DNA from: JAEUMG01 sp046349315
GTDB taxonomy: Bacteria; Pseudomonadota; Alphaproteobacteria; Rhizobiales; Aestuariivirgaceae
Direction: 5' to 3'
Length of the DNA stretch: 64,000 nucleotides
Assembly (NCBI GenBank): GCA_046349315.1
Contig: JAXMCQ010000002.1
Location: 310,001 to 374,000 of the forward strand
Within the stretch, counting starts at the first letter, position 1. Each line of letters opens with the position of its first letter. Below, one piece after another: positions 52,512 through 61,918 of this stretch. A program made the translations under genes and the position numbers. Below the pieces are notes generated by a model, which saw only the letters and a program-made list of their open reading frames with translations, ran no database searches and was not told the DNA's origin.

Positions 52512-54716
52512 ATGCCCGAATTGCTGCTTGAACTGTTTTCCGAAGAGATCCCGGCGCGCATGCAGGTGCGTGCCGCCCAGGATCTGAAATCGCTCGTCAC
52601 CAATGCGTTGGTTGAGGCTGGCCTCGTGTATGAGGGCGCACAGGCCCACGCGACGCCGCGCCGGCTCGTCCTGTCCATCGAAGGATTGCCTGGCAAAACC
52701 GCCGACATTCGCGAGGAACGCAAAGGCCCGCGTGTCGATGCGCCCGATACCGCCATTGCCGGCTTCCTCAAATCAACCGGATTGCGGCTCGAAGATCTCG
52801 TGGTGCAGGAGGAGAAGAAGGGTCGCTTCTATATCGCGTGCTTCGACAAGCCGGGCCGTCTCGCGGCTGACGTCATCGCCGAGATTGTCCCCGATATCCT
52901 GCGCAAATTTCCCTGGCCCAAATCAATGCGCTGGGGGTCAGGCGCCTTGCGCTGGGTGCGTCCGCTGCAATCGATCCTTGCGACTTTCGATGGCGAAGTG
53001 GTTCCCTTCGTCATCGACGGTATCGCCTCGGGCGATGTCACGCGCGGCCATCGCTTCATGGCACCCGAGGCCTTCACGGCGCGGCGCTTTGCCGATTACG
53101 CGCAAAAACTCTACGAAGCCAAGGTCATCGTCGACAGCGATGCACGTGCCGAGACCATCCGCGCCGAGGCGCGCAATCTCGCATTCGCGCAAGGCCTCGA
53201 ATTGATCGAGGATGAAGGTCTGCTCAAGGAAACCGCCGGCCTCGTCGAATGGCCGGTCGTGTTGATGGGCACGTTCGATACGAAATTCCTCGATTTGCCT
53301 CCCGAAGTGATCGCGACCTCGATCAAGAATCACCAAAAGTGCTTCGCGATAAAGGATGCGAAGTCGGGCAAGCTCGCCAATCGCTATGTACTGGTATCGA
53401 ATATCGTCGCCCGCGACGGTGGTGCCGAGATTGTGCGCGGCAATGACAAGGTGATCGCGGCGCGCTTAAGCGATGCAAAGTTCTTTTGGGACCAGGACCG
53501 TAAAATCCCTCTCGAAGCGCAATTGCCGAAGCTCGAGCATATCACCTTCCATGCCAAGCTCGGTTCGCAGGCTGAACGCGTCCGCCGTATCGAGGCGCTT
53601 GCCGGCGAGGTTGCCAAGGCCATCGATGCCGATCCCGAAAAAGCGAAGCTTGCGGCAATCTTGGCGAAGGCAGATCTCGTCAGCGGCATGGTTGGCGAGT
53701 TCCCTGAGCTTCAGGGCCTGATGGGGCGCTACTACGCGATCGATCAGGGTATCGATCAGGAAGTCGCCGATGCCGTCCGCGATCACTACAAGCCACAAGG
53801 CCCGTCGGATTCGATACCCGTATCGAGGATCGGTCAGGCCGTTGCGATCGCAGACAAACTCGACACATTGGTCGGCTTCTGGGCGATCGATGAGAAGCCG
53901 ACCGGATCGAAGGACCCCTACGCACTGCGCCGCGCTGCGTTGGGTATCATTCGTGCTATTCTGCAATCCGGATTGCGGGTCGGTCTCTCTCGCCTGATCG
54001 CATTGGCAAACTTGAATGTCTGGCTCGATCGTGGCAATCGCGAGATTTCGGGTGTCGTTCACAAGCTCGATGAAGTGGCCCAATACATCGATTTTGGCGT
54101 CGATGGAGTTCGCATCGATCCACGCTCATTGACCGGCCCGGCAACGCCCCTGACGATCGAGGAGCTGCAAGCCGGAATTACCGAAGCCGTTCAGGAACTG
54201 CTCTCTTTCTTCGCCGAGCGCCTCAAGGTCTATCTGCGCGAGCAGGGCGCCCGCTACGATCTGATCGACGCTGTCTTCGCCTTGCCCGGTCAGGACGACC
54301 TGCTCCTGATCGTCAAACGCGTCGATGCCTTGTCGAAATTCCTTGATACCGATGACGGCAAGAATCTGCTCGCCGGCATCAAGCGGGCCAACAATATCCT
54401 GAAGATCGAGGAGAAGAAGGACGGCGTTACCTATGGGATCGACGTCGATACGCACAAGCTCATCAAGGGTGAAGAAAAGGCGCTACATTCGGCGATCACC
54501 GTCGCCATGGGGCAGGCCCGCATGGCCCTGGAGCATGAGGATTTTGAAGGTGCCATGCGCGCCATCGCTCGGTTGCGCGCTCCCGTCGATGAATTCTTCG
54601 AAAAGGTCACCGTCAATGATCGCGATCCAACGTTCCGCGAAAACCGGCTGAGGCTCTTGAACCGCATTCGCTCGACGATGCTCGAGGTTGCGGACTTCTC
54701 AAGGATCGAGGGTTGA
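52512..54716 (+). CDS. glyS: Glycyl-tRNA synthetase beta subunit
   Basis: 734 aa. Recognises and holds tRNA-Gly together with GlyQ. It begins MPELLLELFSEEIPARMQ, has the family blocks RKFPWPKSMRWG and IKNHQKCFAIK, an HD-like middle (GELQGLMGRYYA-like with KADLVSGMVGEFPELQG), and a DALR-type anticodon-binding C-terminus. Its stop overlaps the next start codon (TTGA, 54713-54716). Confidence 0.95.
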   Translation: MPELLLELFSEEIPARMQVRAAQDLKSLVTNALVEAGLVYEGAQAHATPRRLVLSIEGLPGKTADIREERKGPRVDAPDTAIAGFLKSTGLRLEDLVVQEEKKGRFYIACFDKPGRLAADVIAEIVPDILRKFPWPKSMRWGSGALRWVRPLQSILATFDGEVVPFVIDGIASGDVTRGHRFMAPEAFTARRFADYAQKLYEAKVIVDSDARAETIRAEARNLAFAQGLELIEDEGLLKETAGLVEWPVVLMGTFDTKFLDLPPEVIATSIKNHQKCFAIKDAKSGKLANRYVLVSNIVARDGGAEIVRGNDKVIAARLSDAKFFWDQDRKIPLEAQLPKLEHITFHAKLGSQAERVRRIEALAGEVAKAIDADPEKAKLAAILAKADLVSGMVGEFPELQGLMGRYYAIDQGIDQEVADAVRDHYKPQGPSDSIPVSRIGQAVAIADKLDTLVGFWAIDEKPTGSKDPYALRRAALGIIRAILQSGLRVGLSRLIALANLNVWLDRGNREISGVVHKLDEVAQYIDFGVDGVRIDPRSLTGPATPLTIEELQAGITEAVQELLSFFAERLKVYLREQGARYDLIDAVFALPGQDDLLLIVKRVDALSKFLDTDDGKNLLAGIKRANNILKIEEKKDGVTYGIDVDTHKLIKGEEKALHSAITVAMGQARMALEHEDFEGAMRAIARLRAPVDEFFEKVTVNDRDPTFRENRLRLLNRIRSTMLEVADFSRIEG

Positions 54717-55882
54717 CCACCGTCGAAACTACAAAGCGCGCACTTCCTTCCGGCGCCGAATTTGAAGCCATTGCAACGCGCCAGGTGAAGCTCGGCGATT
54801 TCGGCGAGCCCTATTTCCGCGAAGGGCTTGACGTACTTCTTAACTCACTTGCCAGCGATGTAATCTTCACTTTTATCGGCCGCATGATGCTGCGCCGCGC
54901 GATCCTCACCGCCCTCGATCAGCGCCTGCGCCTCGTCGATCTGGAAAAGCGCGAACCCGAGCGCCTGCGCGCCTCCATATTGCCGCCGCTCATCGTCACC
55001 GGCCTGCCGCGCTCCGGCACGACATACTTCCATCGCTTGCTGGCCGAAGACCCGCGCCTCTACGCACCGCCGCTCTGGCACATGCTGGCGCCGGTCCTGC
55101 CGAAGGGCACTGCGGGTCCGCGGCTCCATCGCATGCGGCTCAAGGCCGAGTTGGCAGTCTTCAATCGCCTCGCGCCAAGCCTCGACGCCAAACATGTGAC
55201 CCGTGCCGATGAGCCGGAGGAATGTATCTTCCTCACCGCCCCGAGCTTCAGAAGTCCCATCTTCTGGTCGCTGACACCGGTCACCTCCTATCTCGAATGG
55301 TACGCCACCTGCGACCGCCGTCAGAAATATGTGGAATGGGCCGAGGCGCTGCGGCTGCTCCAGGAACAAGCGCCCGGCCGCCGCCTCCTGCTTAAGGCGC
55401 CGGATCATCTCGGTGCGCTCGCCGATCTTCTCGCCGCAGTGCCCGATGCGACCATTGCGGTCTGCCTGCGTGATCCCGCTTCGACCGTGCCAAGCCTCGA
55501 TAGCCTGTTGCTGACGGTGCACGCAGTCACCGCCCGCAACCTTGACCCGCGCCGCATGAGCGACGTCAATCTTCTGGCACTCGCCACAGATGCCCGACGC
55601 TACATGGCGATGCGCAACAGGCTCGCCTCGCGCATCGTCGAAATCCCTTATGCCGAAATCCGCGCCGATGCACCGCGCGCGGCCGCAAGCCTTTATGAAC
55701 GCGCCGGCATCGCCTTAGACAAGGAAACGGAGCGCCGTTTCGGCGATTTTGCTGCCGCCAATCGGCAGCACAGCCACGGCGTTCATCGCTATAGACCGGA
55801 GGATTTTGGCGCCACGGCAGCCGGAATTCGCGCCGGTTTCGGCGATTTTGCGGAACTTTCTGCCGCATCGGCCGTCGCTTGA
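54713..55882 (+). CDS. Sulfotransferase family protein
   Basis: 389 aa from TTG 54713, preceded by AAGGA at about 8 bp and overlapping the glyS stop. The PAPS phosphosulfate loop GLPRSGTTYFHRLL starts at residue 97, and the 3'-phosphate site is near TIAVCLRDPASTVPSLDSL. About 90 helical residues precede the domain. This branch (Sulfotransfer_3-like) probably modifies small molecules or glycolipids; acceptor unknown. The coupling to glyS ensures co-expression but the biological link is unclear. Confidence 0.8.
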   Translation: MTTVETTKRALPSGAEFEAIATRQVKLGDFGEPYFREGLDVLLNSLASDVIFTFIGRMMLRRAILTALDQRLRLVDLEKREPERLRASILPPLIVTGLPRSGTTYFHRLLAEDPRLYAPPLWHMLAPVLPKGTAGPRLHRMRLKAELAVFNRLAPSLDAKHVTRADEPEECIFLTAPSFRSPIFWSLTPVTSYLEWYATCDRRQKYVEWAEALRLLQEQAPGRRLLLKAPDHLGALADLLAAVPDATIAVCLRDPASTVPSLDSLLLTVHAVTARNLDPRRMSDVNLLALATDARRYMAMRNRLASRIVEIPYAEIRADAPRAAASLYERAGIALDKETERRFGDFAAANRQHSHGVHRYRPEDFGATAAGIRAGFGDFAELSAASAVA

Positions 55883-55932
55883 TCGCCGCGGGACGCTGCG
55901 GCTAGAGCAGGGAAGCAACTGAGGACTGTCAG

Positions 55933-58608
55933 ATGTCGGGTGTTGAAAAATACGTCTATCGCTTCGGCGCAGGCAAAGCCGAGGGCGAAGCGGGCATGAA
56001 GAACCTGCTTGGCGGCAAAGGTGCCAATCTCGCCGAAATGGCGAAGATGGATTTGCCCGTTCCGCCGGGATTTACCATCACCACCGAAGTCTGCACCGCC
56101 TTCTACCGCGACGGTGGCAAGTATCCACAAGGGCTGTCAGGCCAGGTTGACGCCGCCATTGCCGAAGTGGGCGAGGCGGTTGGGGCAAAATTCGGTGATG
56201 CCGAACGCCCGCTCCTCGTCTCGGTGCGCTCGGGTGCCCGCGTCTCGATGCCGGGCATGATGGACACCGTTCTGAACCTCGGCCTCAACGACACAACCGT
56301 CGAAGGCCTCGCCAGCCGCGCCGGCGATCGCCGCTTCGCCTATGATAGCTATCGCCGCTTCATCCAGATGTATTCCGATGTCGTGCTGGGCGTCGAGCAT
56401 CACCGCTTCGAAGACATCTTGGGCGAGATCAAGGATGAGCGGGGCTTTTCCGGCGACACTGAACTCACCGCCGATGACTGGCTCGTCGTTCTCAAGCGCT
56501 ACAAGGCCTGCGTCCAATCCGAAACCGGCAAGCCATTTCCCCAGGATGTCTCGGAGCAATTATGGGGCGCGATTGGCGCCGTTTTCGAATCCTGGATGTC
56601 GGCCCGCGCCGTCACCTATCGCAAATTGCACGGCATATCCGGCGATTGGGGCACGGCCGTCACGGTCCAGGCCATGGTTTTCGGCAATCTCGGTGAAACC
56701 TCCGCAACCGGTGTTGCCTTCACACGCAATCCTTCGACCGGTGCCAAGGCGCTATACGGCGAGTTTCTCGTCAACGCGCAAGGCGAGGATGTCGTCGCCG
56801 GCATCCGCACGCCCCAGAATATCACCGAAGCCGCGCGCATCGAGGCGGGCTCGGATGAAGCCTCCCTCGAAGCTTTGATGCCTTCAACCTTCAAGCAGTT
56901 GGCCGATACTTTTACGCAGCTCGAGAAGCATTATCGCGACATGCAGGATCTGGAATTCACGATCCAGGACGGCCGGCTGTGGATGCTCCAGACCCGCTCC
57001 GGCAAGCGCACCGCCAAGGCCGCGCTCAAGATCGCCGCCGACATGGTCGCCGAAGGCTTGATCGGCAAGGAAGATGCGATCCGCCGTATCGACCCGGCTT
57101 CGCTCGACCAGCTCCTTCACCCGACGCTTGATCCCAAGGCAAAACGCGAGGTGATCGGCCAGGGCTTGCCCGCTTCGCCGGGTGCCGCCTCCGGTACGAT
57201 CGTCTTTGATTCGGACGAAGCCGAGCGGCTGAAAGCGGCGGGCCAGCGTGTCATCCTGGTGCGCATCGAAACGAGCCCGGAAGACATCCACGGCATGCAC
57301 GCCGCCGAAGGTATCCTCACCACCCGTGGTGGTATGACCTCGCACGCGGCGGTTGTTGCCCGCGGCATGGGCAAGCCCTGTGTGTCCGGTGTTGGTGGCA
57401 TCAGGGTCGACTACGCCACGGCCACGCTCCACGCCGCCGGCGTCACGATGAAGAGGGGCGAAACCATAACCATCGACGGCTCGACCGGCCAGGTCATGAA
57501 GGGCGAGGTCCCGACCATCAAGCCCGAGCTTTCCGGCGACTTCGCCACCATCATGGAGTGGGCTGACAGCGTCCGGCGCATGAAAGTGCGCGCCAATGCT
57601 GAAACCCCGCTCGATGCGCGCGCCGCCCGCGACTTTGGTGCCGAAGGGATAGGTCTTTGCCGCACCGAGCACATGTTCTTCGATGCCGACCGCATCATCG
57701 CGGTGCGTGAGATGATCCTGGCGGAGAACGAAGCCGGCCGCCGTGCCGCGCTCGCCAAGATTCTCCCGATGCAGCGCCAGGATTTCGTCAGCCTGTTTGA
57801 GATCATGGCCGGCCTGCCGGTCACCATCCGCCTGCTCGATCCGCCCTTGCACGAATTCCTGCCACAGAGCGACGCCGAGATCGCCGAAGTGGCTGCCTCC
57901 CTCAAGGCCGACCCAAAGACCCTGCGCAATCGCGTCGCAGAGCTTCATGAGTTCAACCCGATGCTCGGCCATCGTGGCGTCAGGCTTGCGGTCTCCTATC
58001 CGGAAATCGCCGAAATGCAGGCCCGCGCCATTTTCGAGGCGGCAACCGAAGTTGGCCGCCGCACTGGCTCGCCGCCGGTCCCCGAAGTCATGGTGCCTCT
58101 GGTCGCCGCCCGGGCCGAGCTCGACATCGTCCGCCAGCGCATTGTTGCAGTCGCCGAGCAGGTGGCCAGGGAAACCGGCACCAAAATCGACTATCTCATT
58201 GGAACAATGATCGAATTGCCCCGCGCCGCCCTGCGGGCGGGCGACATCGCCGGATCAGCCGAATTCTTCTCTTTTGGCACCAATGACCTGACCCAGACGA
58301 CCTTCGGCATCAGCCGCGACGATAGCGCCAGGTTCCTGGGCGAATACACCGCCAAAGGCATTTTCAAGACCGATCCCTTCGTCTCACTCGATACCGAGGG
58401 GGTCGGGGAATTGGTGCGGATCGCCGCCGAGCGCGGCCGGGCCACGCGGGCCGGCCTCAAGCTCGGAATTTGCGGCGAACATGGCGGCGATCCGGCCTCC
58501 ATTTTCTTCTGCGAAGAGGCCGGTTTGGACTATGTTTCCTGCTCTCCCTACCGCGTTCCGATTGCCCGTTTGGCCGCCGCCCAGGCGGCGATTTCTGCAG
58601 GGAAATGA
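55933..58608 (+). CDS. ppdK: Pyruvate, phosphate dikinase
   Basis: Interconverts pyruvate, ATP and phosphate with PEP, AMP and pyrophosphate. 891 aa with an ATP-grasp domain first (LLGGKGANLAEM, VSVRSGARVSMPGMMDTVLNLG), the phosphohistidine domain with His471 in GGMTSHAAVVARG, and a C-terminal PEP-binding TIM barrel (IGLCRTEHMFF, FGTNDLTQTTFG, CGEHGGDP). All key sites are intact. It allows gluconeogenic PEP formation in many Hyphomicrobiales. It lies 50 bp after the sulfotransferase gene. Confidence 0.95.
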   Translation: MSGVEKYVYRFGAGKAEGEAGMKNLLGGKGANLAEMAKMDLPVPPGFTITTEVCTAFYRDGGKYPQGLSGQVDAAIAEVGEAVGAKFGDAERPLLVSVRSGARVSMPGMMDTVLNLGLNDTTVEGLASRAGDRRFAYDSYRRFIQMYSDVVLGVEHHRFEDILGEIKDERGFSGDTELTADDWLVVLKRYKACVQSETGKPFPQDVSEQLWGAIGAVFESWMSARAVTYRKLHGISGDWGTAVTVQAMVFGNLGETSATGVAFTRNPSTGAKALYGEFLVNAQGEDVVAGIRTPQNITEAARIEAGSDEASLEALMPSTFKQLADTFTQLEKHYRDMQDLEFTIQDGRLWMLQTRSGKRTAKAALKIAADMVAEGLIGKEDAIRRIDPASLDQLLHPTLDPKAKREVIGQGLPASPGAASGTIVFDSDEAERLKAAGQRVILVRIETSPEDIHGMHAAEGILTTRGGMTSHAAVVARGMGKPCVSGVGGIRVDYATATLHAAGVTMKRGETITIDGSTGQVMKGEVPTIKPELSGDFATIMEWADSVRRMKVRANAETPLDARAARDFGAEGIGLCRTEHMFFDADRIIAVREMILAENEAGRRAALAKILPMQRQDFVSLFEIMAGLPVTIRLLDPPLHEFLPQSDAEIAEVAASLKADPKTLRNRVAELHEFNPMLGHRGVRLAVSYPEIAEMQARAIFEAATEVGRRTGSPPVPEVMVPLVAARAELDIVRQRIVAVAEQVARETGTKIDYLIGTMIELPRAALRAGDIAGSAEFFSFGTNDLTQTTFGISRDDSARFLGEYTAKGIFKTDPFVSLDTEGVGELVRIAAERGRATRAGLKLGICGEHGGDPASIFFCEEAGLDYVSCSPYRVPIARLAAAQAAISAGK

Positions 58609-58627
58609 ATCAATTACGGCCAGTTCA

Positions 58628-58707
58628 TTAACGGGTTGATAATGTTTCCCGGGCCTGATACGACTTAAATATAGGCTCGGTTGAAGGCATGGTTAACCTG
58701 TGCTAAA
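58628..58707 (+). promoter_or_regulatory. Two near-match CtrA sites upstream of the cell-wall hydrolase
   Basis: TTAA-CGGGTTG-ATAA at 58628-58642 and TTAA-CCTGTGC-TAAA at 58693-58707 are each one mutation (or a small shift) away from TTAA-N7-TTAA. They lie in the 166-bp gap between ppdK and the SleB-type gene. Cell-wall hydrolases are plausible cell-cycle targets, but neither site is exact. Confidence 0.35.
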
Positions 58708-58774
58708 CGCCGAGGGGTTATTCTACCGCGTATTCGGGGTTTGCTAGTCATAGCAACGGTAGGAATGAGGGGAA

Positions 58775-59713
58775 GTGCAGAGGTCTAACCGCGCCCATAG
58801 CAGGCCGAGGAAGCCCATCCGTCGTGACCGGCGGGAACAATATGACGACCGCGCACCAAACCGCGGTCGCAGTTCGGGGTCCTTGCCTTACATAGTTGGC
58901 GGTGTGCTGCTCGTTGCAGCCTTTGCCTTTGCTGGCCACTATATGGGTCAAAATGCGGTCGCTCGCGTCATCCCGCAGGAAGAAACGGCTTGGCCGGCCG
59001 AAATGTCTTCATCCTCCGTCATCATCGCCAAGGGTTCGCTATTGCCCGGCGAGGCTAAGCTTGATCTCGTCTCTCTGCCCACCAGCCGCGAACAGGCAGT
59101 TGTGGGGTCGAAAGGCGACTTCGTGGGCGCCCAGTCCGCTGTCGTAGAATCGGGCAGCAAGCAGGGGATGCTCCAGATGGTATCCCTGGTCGAGCCCGAT
59201 CCAAGCCTCGCCGAAGCCACTCCTGAGCGAGTGCTGACGCCGCCCGTCTGGAAGCTCGAATCAACCTACAAGATGAAGCGGCAGGAGAAGAAAAAGACAA
59301 TCGCCCAGAAACGGCTCAAACTGGCCGAGGAAAACTGTCTCGCCCGCGCCATCTATTTTGAAGCCCGCTCCGAATCCGAACTTGGCCAGCTCGCCGTCGC
59401 CAAGGTCATCCTGAACCGGACCAAGGATCCGAACTATCCCAAGACGATCTGCGGTGTCGTCTATCAAGGCTCCGATCGCCGCAATTCCTGCCAGTTCTCC
59501 TTCGCTTGTGACGGACTTCCTGACGAGATCAAGAATAAGGAAGCCTGGGACCACTCGAAGCGCGTCGCCCAAAAGGCCATGTCCGGCGACCAATCGATCA
59601 AGGCTATCGCTGCAGCAACCAACTATCATGCTGATTACGTGCAGCCGAAATGGGCGCGCAGCATGAAGCGCCTCATCAAAATAGGCCGGCACGTCTTCTA
59701 TAGCGACTCCTAG
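58775..59713 (+). CDS. Membrane-anchored cell-wall hydrolase, SleB family
   Basis: 312 aa from GTG 58775, with GAGGGGAA directly upstream. A basic cytoplasmic tail (1-36), one membrane helix (about 38-57), a 120-residue linker, and a C-terminal SleB/Hydrolase_2 domain (about 185-312): CLARAIYFEARSESELGQLAVAKVILNR with the catalytic Glu, CGVVYQGSDRRNSCQFSFACDG, and ATNYHADYVQPKWA. Predicted to cleave peptidoglycan glycan strands in the periplasm. An intrinsic terminator follows the gene. Confidence 0.9.
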   Translation: MQRSNRAHSRPRKPIRRDRREQYDDRAPNRGRSSGSLPYIVGGVLLVAAFAFAGHYMGQNAVARVIPQEETAWPAEMSSSSVIIAKGSLLPGEAKLDLVSLPTSREQAVVGSKGDFVGAQSAVVESGSKQGMLQMVSLVEPDPSLAEATPERVLTPPVWKLESTYKMKRQEKKKTIAQKRLKLAEENCLARAIYFEARSESELGQLAVAKVILNRTKDPNYPKTICGVVYQGSDRRNSCQFSFACDGLPDEIKNKEAWDHSKRVAQKAMSGDQSIKAIAAATNYHADYVQPKWARSMKRLIKIGRHVFYSDS

Positions 59714-59736
59714 CCGTAACCCCTCTCCGCAATGCT

Positions 59737-59767
59737 AGAGCGCCTCTCCGGCGCTCTTTGTGTTTTT
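59737..59767 (+). terminator. Rho-independent terminator after the SleB-type gene
   Basis: An 8-bp stem AGAGCGCC/GGCGCTCT (59737-59744 with 59750-59757), 5-nt loop, followed by a T-rich tract ending in TTTTT at 59767. This is the clearest intrinsic terminator in the window. Confidence 0.8.
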
Positions 59768-59811
59768 GGGACTGCCCGGCTAGTGTCGCGGGCGAATTGG
59801 AGAGATCGACG

Positions 59812-60675
59812 ATGGCGTACAAGGAAGCACAGTCAAGGTCCGTGACCTTTTTCGACGGGACTTGGCATGAAGGCAATCCGATGATCATGGGGCCGATGAC
59901 GCATGCGCCATGGCTCGGTTCCTGTGTCTTTGACGGCGCCCGTGCTTTCGAAGGCGTCGCCCCTGACCTCGACCTCCACTGCCAGCGCATTGTGCGCTCC
60001 GCGCAATCCTTCGGTTTGAAGATTCTTAAAGATGCCGGTGAGATCGAGGAACTGATCCGCGAGGGCATTGCCAAATTTCCGAAAGGAACGCCGCTCTATC
60101 TGAGGCCGATGTTCTGGGCCGAGGAGGGCTTCGTCGATGTCGATCCGGAATCGACCAAATTCTCCGTTTCCGTCTATGACGCGCCCTTGCCCGAGCCCAA
60201 AGGCTTCTCGGTCACGCTCTCGCCCTTCCGCCGGCCCTCCTATGAATTCGCGCCGACCGATGCCAAGGCGGCCTGCCACTATCCGAATTCCGCTCGCGTC
60301 ATGCGCGAGGCCCGCGCGCGCGGCTTCGACAATGCCGTCATGCTGGATGCCGTGGGCTCGGTTTCGGAACTCGCCACCGCCAATATTTGGTACGCCAAGG
60401 ATGGCGAAGCCCATACGCCGATCCCCAATGGTACTTTCCTCAATGGCATCACGCGCCAGCGCATCATCAAGCTCCTGCGCAAGGCCGGGATCAAGGTTCA
60501 CGAGCGCGCCATCCCCTGGCGTGACTTTGTCGAAGCCGATGAAGTCTTCGCAACCGGCAATTACGCCAAGACGGCACCGATAACCCGCATTGAAAACCGC
60601 AATCTCCAGCCCGGTCCGATCGCCCAGAAGGCGCGCGAACTCTATTGGGAATACGCGCACGGCGGAAAAAGCTGA
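59812..60675 (+). CDS. Branched-chain amino-acid aminotransferase family (class IV)
   Basis: 287 aa from ATG 59812 with GGAGAG 7 bp upstream; the longer frame from 59758 lies over the terminator. Fold-type IV PLP enzyme: the PLP lysine is Lys152 in DAKAACHYPN, followed by EARARGFDNAVMLD, VSELATANIW and GITRQRIIKLL. VFDGARAFEG is the family N-terminal block. It is shorter than IlvE of E. coli (309 aa), and CHYPN replaces the usual GGNY, so D-amino-acid or 4-amino-4-deoxychorismate activity is possible; BCAT-like is the best call. Confidence 0.82.
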   Translation: MAYKEAQSRSVTFFDGTWHEGNPMIMGPMTHAPWLGSCVFDGARAFEGVAPDLDLHCQRIVRSAQSFGLKILKDAGEIEELIREGIAKFPKGTPLYLRPMFWAEEGFVDVDPESTKFSVSVYDAPLPEPKGFSVTLSPFRRPSYEFAPTDAKAACHYPNSARVMREARARGFDNAVMLDAVGSVSELATANIWYAKDGEAHTPIPNGTFLNGITRQRIIKLLRKAGIKVHERAIPWRDFVEADEVFATGNYAKTAPITRIENRNLQPGPIAQKARELYWEYAHGGKS

Positions 60676-60808
60676 ACACCCTTGTCCAAAGGTGGCCGCG
60701 GAGCCGCCCTCGAAGCACAGGCGAATGGCAGTCTGACCGTTCATCCCAAATCGGGTGGCTTTGACCAGTCGAGCATGGCCTTGCTGAACTCTCAAATGGG
60801 TTCAGATC

Positions 60809-61405
60809 ATGCTCGAACTGACAACTGCTCTCGTCATATTCCTCTTCCCGCTCGCCTATAGCCCGGGCCCGGGCAACCTGTTCTTCGCCGCCAATGGAGC
60901 CCGTTTCGGATGGGGCGCGACCCTGCCTGCAATGGCCGGGTATCATGTCGCAACCTTGCTGGTGACGGTGGCGATCGGCTTGGGCTTTGCCGCGGCGATC
61001 GACACCTTTCCCCAGCTCTTCATCATCGTGAAATGGGCGGGCTCGGTCTATGTGCTTTATCTTGCGTGGAAGTTCTTGCATGCCGGGATAATGGGCGCCG
61101 GCGGCGAAGCGCGTCCTGCAGGATTTCTGGACGGCGGTCTGCTCCTCATTCTCAATCCCAAAGCCTACATGATCATCGCGTTGATGTTCACGCAGTTCTT
61201 AAGCGGAACAAGGATCGGCGACGCGGCTGCGGTGCTCTGGATATCGGTTGTCTTCACCGTCAACAATCTCATCGCCTTCACCGCTTGGGCGCTGATTGGC
61301 GATCAAATTCTCGCACGCTTCAGGGATGCTGCAAGTTCTCGCAAGATGAATCTTGGCTTCGGAATCATACTCGCCGCTGTCGCGATCTGGATGGTGCCGT
61401 TCTAA
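60809..61405 (+). CDS. LysE/RhtB-family exporter
   Basis: 198 aa, about six membrane helices. YSPGPGNLFFAANGARFGWGAT replaces the usual PGP-x-x block, and LLILNPKAYMIIALMF is the second signature. Amino-acid or small-metabolite efflux is likely; the substrate is unknown. A tyrosine phosphatase gene converges on it with a 4-bp overlap. The 133 bp before it hold no obvious terminator or promoter. Confidence 0.84.
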   Translation: MLELTTALVIFLFPLAYSPGPGNLFFAANGARFGWGATLPAMAGYHVATLLVTVAIGLGFAAAIDTFPQLFIIVKWAGSVYVLYLAWKFLHAGIMGAGGEARPAGFLDGGLLLILNPKAYMIIALMFTQFLSGTRIGDAAAVLWISVVFTVNNLIAFTAWALIGDQILARFRDAASSRKMNLGFGIILAAVAIWMVPF

Positions 61406-61905
61406 GGCTTCAGCGTGAACGGCACGCCTTCAAACGCATCCGCACCCCGCCCGATCCTGTCGATCGCCGAAACCATCCGCCCCTCGCGGCCCAATATCTT
61501 GTCGACATGCGAGACGATCAATCGATTGGGCGTGGCCGAGGGCGAGGCGCGGCGCAATTCCTTGGCGATGCGCTCTTCCGCCATTTCCGGCCTCAGCATG
61601 CAGAGTGCGGTGAAGGCCGCTGCCGTCGACCGGCTGATTCCCGCCCAGCAATGGATGAGGAGGGGATTGGCGCGGTCCCAGCGCCGCAGGAAATCAACCA
61701 GCGTTTCCGCATCCTCATGCCGCGGCGCCGTAAAGCCGTCGATTGGCTCGACGATGTCGTGAAAGGTCAATTGCAGATGCTGATCGGCGGCGATGCCGGT
61801 AAAGGTCCGGTGTGGCGTCTCGGGCCCCAACAGGCTCACGACCTGGCCGACGCCATGATCGTCGACCAGGCGCTGCACTGCCGAGAGCGGGCACACGATG
61901 ATCAT
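61402..61905 (-). CDS. Tyrosine phosphatase-like protein (dual-specificity fold)
   Basis: 167 aa from ATG 61905, preceded by AGGCAAGG; the frame to 61974 overlaps the upstream HD gene. The P-loop HCWAGISRSTAAA (H-C-x5-R-S) is complete. A general-acid Asp is likely in the FHDIVEP stretch. Homologues are often annotated as protein tyrosine phosphatase; the real substrate could be a protein or a phosphoinositide-like small molecule. Last gene of the ygfZ-tag-HD-phosphatase operon, 13 bp after the HD gene. Confidence 0.8.
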   Translation of the reverse strand: MIIVCPLSAVQRLVDDHGVGQVVSLLGPETPHRTFTGIAADQHLQLTFHDIVEPIDGFTAPRHEDAETLVDFLRRWDRANPLLIHCWAGISRSTAAAFTALCMLRPEMAEERIAKELRRASPSATPNRLIVSHVDKILGREGRMVSAIDRIGRGADAFEGVPFTLKP

Positions 61906-61918
61906 TGCCGGCCTTGCC

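Noticed and set aside
51459..52649. A 396-codon open frame antisense to glyQ
   Set aside because: Lies entirely opposite the well-supported glyQ and the start of glyS, has no family-like motifs, and arises from GC-rich third codon positions.
56884..57972. A 362-codon open frame antisense to ppdK
   Set aside because: Shadow of ppdK; low-complexity His/Asp/Gly composition and no recognisable domain.
59833..60795. A 320-codon open frame antisense to the aminotransferase gene
   Set aside because: Shadow of a gene with intact PLP motifs on the plus strand; no independent support.
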